From contig NC_135565.1 of assembly GCF_964340395.1 (NCBI RefSeq), positions 18,586,209 to 18,647,208 of the forward strand: a stretch of DNA of 61,000 nt. Direction: 5' to 3'. The position numbers and the translations under genes are program-made. Source of the stretch: Glandiceps talaboti (Eukaryota; Hemichordata; Enteropneusta; Spengelidae). This document shows, one piece after another, positions 60,801 through 61,000 of the stretch. How positions within the stretch are numbered: the stretch's first letter is position 1; each line of letters starts with the position of its first letter. The notes under the pieces were generated by a model. It did not search any database. It was given only the letters and a program-made list of their open reading frames with translations, and was not told where the DNA came from.

Positions 60801-61000
60801 TGACTGGAGTGCAAGCAGTTGGTGTTACTATACTTCATGAAAAAACAGAATACCCCGTTGTCATGATAGATATACCAGTGCACCATGATGTCACAAAGTC
60901 AGCAAATATTGTCGCAAAACTGCTTCAAAATCCAATGGCAACAGAGAACCAAATTTCACTCAGGCCTTCAAAGGATGACAACCAGAGCTATGATATCTAT
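49445..61000 (+). CDS. pks: Animal FAS-like type I polyketide synthase, copy 2 (3' partial, 1,495 aa visible)
   Basis: Leader exon 49445-49528, coding exons 49963-50155 (ATG 49965), 54642-54775, 56249-57744, 58096-58189 and 58431 to beyond 61000; splice phases equal copy 1. The frame is open to the window end, exactly in register with copy 1 residue 1495 with no indel. Intact: KS Cys200/His335/His376, AT GHSVGE Ser670, DH His997 and Asp1177. The pseudo-KR region is reached; the ER-like, KR, ACP and TE parts lie outside. Of the first 638 residues 21 differ from copy 1; replacements are denser in DH, including three inside the HxxxGxxxxP active-site motif (HVVHGNVIAP here). N-terminus MGATVSRP keeps the myristoylation pattern. 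Head-to-head with copy 1, likely under the same kind of promoter. Confidence 0.95.
49963..50155 (+). CDS. pks: PKS copy 2, first coding exon
   Basis: GT then ATG at 49965. Differs from copy 1 at two residues: Lys7 to Arg and VEGMD to VDGMD. Ends phase 2 before GTGAGT. Upstream in-frame codons to 49950 belong to the intron. Confidence 0.93.
51129..51186. repeat. (CAAA)n(CA)n microsatellite
   Basis: Short compound array in PKS copy 2 intron 2. Confidence 0.95.
51368..51465. repeat. G-run repeat unit (GGGGGGTCAxxCTGTTTT type)
   Basis: Three phrases of poly-G, then TCAC/TCAT/CAGT and CTGTTTT or GTTTTTG. A related copy lies at 52699-52850. Dispersed repeat family; G-quadruplex-prone. Confidence 0.6.
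52699..52850. repeat. G-run repeat unit, second copy with poly-C end
   Basis: Phrases GGGGGGGGGGTCATCATGTTT, GGGGGGTCAACCTGTTTTTGG and GGGGGGTCAGTGACTTTTTG, followed by CCGCCCCCCCCCCCCGGC. Same family as 51368-51465. Confidence 0.6.
53246..54277. mobile_element. About 1.03-kb insertion specific to arm 2, carrying a Tc1-like relic
   Basis: Copy 1 has the uninterrupted site (complement of 28175-28215: GAGTAAATCAAGTGTATACTCATGTG); copy 2 reads GAGTAAACAAAGTGCATAC, then the insert, then TATACTCATGTGCAG. A transposase remnant lies inside. Clear terminal inverted repeats are not visible, so either the ends have decayed or the relic came along in a larger insertion. Confidence 0.65.
53651..53866 (-). 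pseudogene. Tc1/mariner-like transposase N-terminal fragment, broken
   Basis: Starts MPRGNELTDFQKGQILT, then an in-frame TAA (53815-53813), then HEEGYSNREVARRLDISERT and IRYNLEKF, a helix-turn-helix of the paired-like type found at the N-terminus of Tc1 transposases, followed by a basic RPRKD and RRRDIAL. TGA at 53653-53651. No DDE catalytic domain remains. Confidence 0.75.
54642..54775 (+). CDS. pks: PKS copy 2, coding exon 2
   Basis: Same length and phases as 27853-27720; one residue differs (HFIYPGG for HFLYPGG). Confidence 0.94.
54776..56248. other. PKS copy 2 intron 3
   Basis: 1,473 bp against 736 bp in copy 1. The extra part includes an imperfect tandem pair (about 55288-55350 and 55372-55435; shared GTCGTGCAATT/CGCCGTGCAATT and GTTAGTCATTT). 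No gene seen. Confidence 0.65.
56249..57744 (+). CDS. pks: PKS copy 2, coding exon 3: most of KS, linker, start of AT
   Basis: Same 1,496-nt length as copy 1. DTACSSSLYAVH, VEAHGTGT and KSNFGHTEGAAG intact. Residues 153-161 read SEYVSMTSH here and CEYACMASY in copy 1. Confidence 0.96.
57788..57930. repeat. (CAA)n/(CAT)n arrays
   Basis: In PKS copy 2 intron 4, at the position of the (TTG)n in copy 1. Confidence 0.96.
58096..58189 (+). CDS. pks: PKS copy 2, coding exon 4
   Basis: Protein identical to copy 1 exon 25018-24925; donor GTGAAT. Confidence 0.94.
58431..61000 (+). CDS. pks: PKS copy 2, last exon (truncated by window edge)
   Basis: Acceptor TCTTTTTTCAG; I read the frame codon by codon to 61000 without a stop. 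Contains AT from EVAQPCICAVQIG onward, the whole DH and most of the pseudo-KR region, stopping at SYDIY, the equivalent of copy 1 position 22094. Confidence 0.95.

Larger units (their letters stand above)
45862..61000. repeat. Arm 2 of the giant inverted duplication (continues off the window)
   Basis: Reverse complement of arm 1 starting at GATACATTTCGCGTTAGATC (partner 38828, ATCTAACGCGGAATGCAT). All PKS exons, splice phases and promoter elements are mirrored. Introns differ by several indels of 0.2-2 kb, so the arms are not freshly copied. Confidence 0.9.

Overview
This is animal nuclear DNA. The genes are split by GT-AG introns, introns and intergenic DNA are AT-rich, and about 4.4 kb (roughly 7 percent) is simple-sequence repeat. 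The protein families (FAS-like type I polyketide synthase, PTCHD3-like patched-domain proteins, SLC17 transporter, a LINE reverse-transcriptase tail, a Tc1-like relic) fit an invertebrate bilaterian. Lophotrochozoans, hemichordates/echinoderms and amphioxus all carry such families, and I cannot choose between them from sequence alone.

Layout. 1-5540 (+): PTCHD3-like gene A, missing about 80 N-terminal codons off the left edge; its intron holds two inverted copies of a MITE. 8040-16387 (+): a ten-exon SLC17-type MFS transporter, with several introns carrying long microsatellites; intron 1 holds a 5'-truncated LINE flanked by a 14-bp target-site duplication. 19010-31631 (-): a complete animal FAS-like type I PKS, six exons including a non-coding leader, 2,522 aa, KS-AT-DH-(pseudo-KR/pseudo-ER)-KR-ACP-TE. 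39757-43637 (+): PTCHD3-like gene B, two exons, 931 aa, complete. 49445-61000 (+): a second PKS with the same exon structure, open and without indels over 1,495 codons, running off the right edge.

The dominant structure is a giant inverted duplication. Arm 1 (about 22094-38828 within what can be compared) and arm 2 (45862-61000) are reverse complements interrupted by indels, around a roughly 7-kb spacer that holds PTCHD3-like B. The two PKS genes therefore diverge head-to-head. Both have a myristoylation-type N-terminus (MGATVS), the same leader exon, and the same promoter signature: a perfect CArG palindrome GCCTTATAAGGC 161 bp from the leader donor, then a TATA-like box and TCAGTT initiator.

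How the genes might work together (inference): the PKS has intact KS, AT, DH, KR, ACP and TE signatures but an enoyl-reductase region without a nucleotide-binding motif, so it should make a chain that is reduced and dehydrated but not fully saturated. Patched-domain proteins are RND-type lipid/sterol transporters and SLC17 proteins carry organic anions, so the neighbourhood could be a lipid-like metabolite locus. Proximity alone does not prove this.
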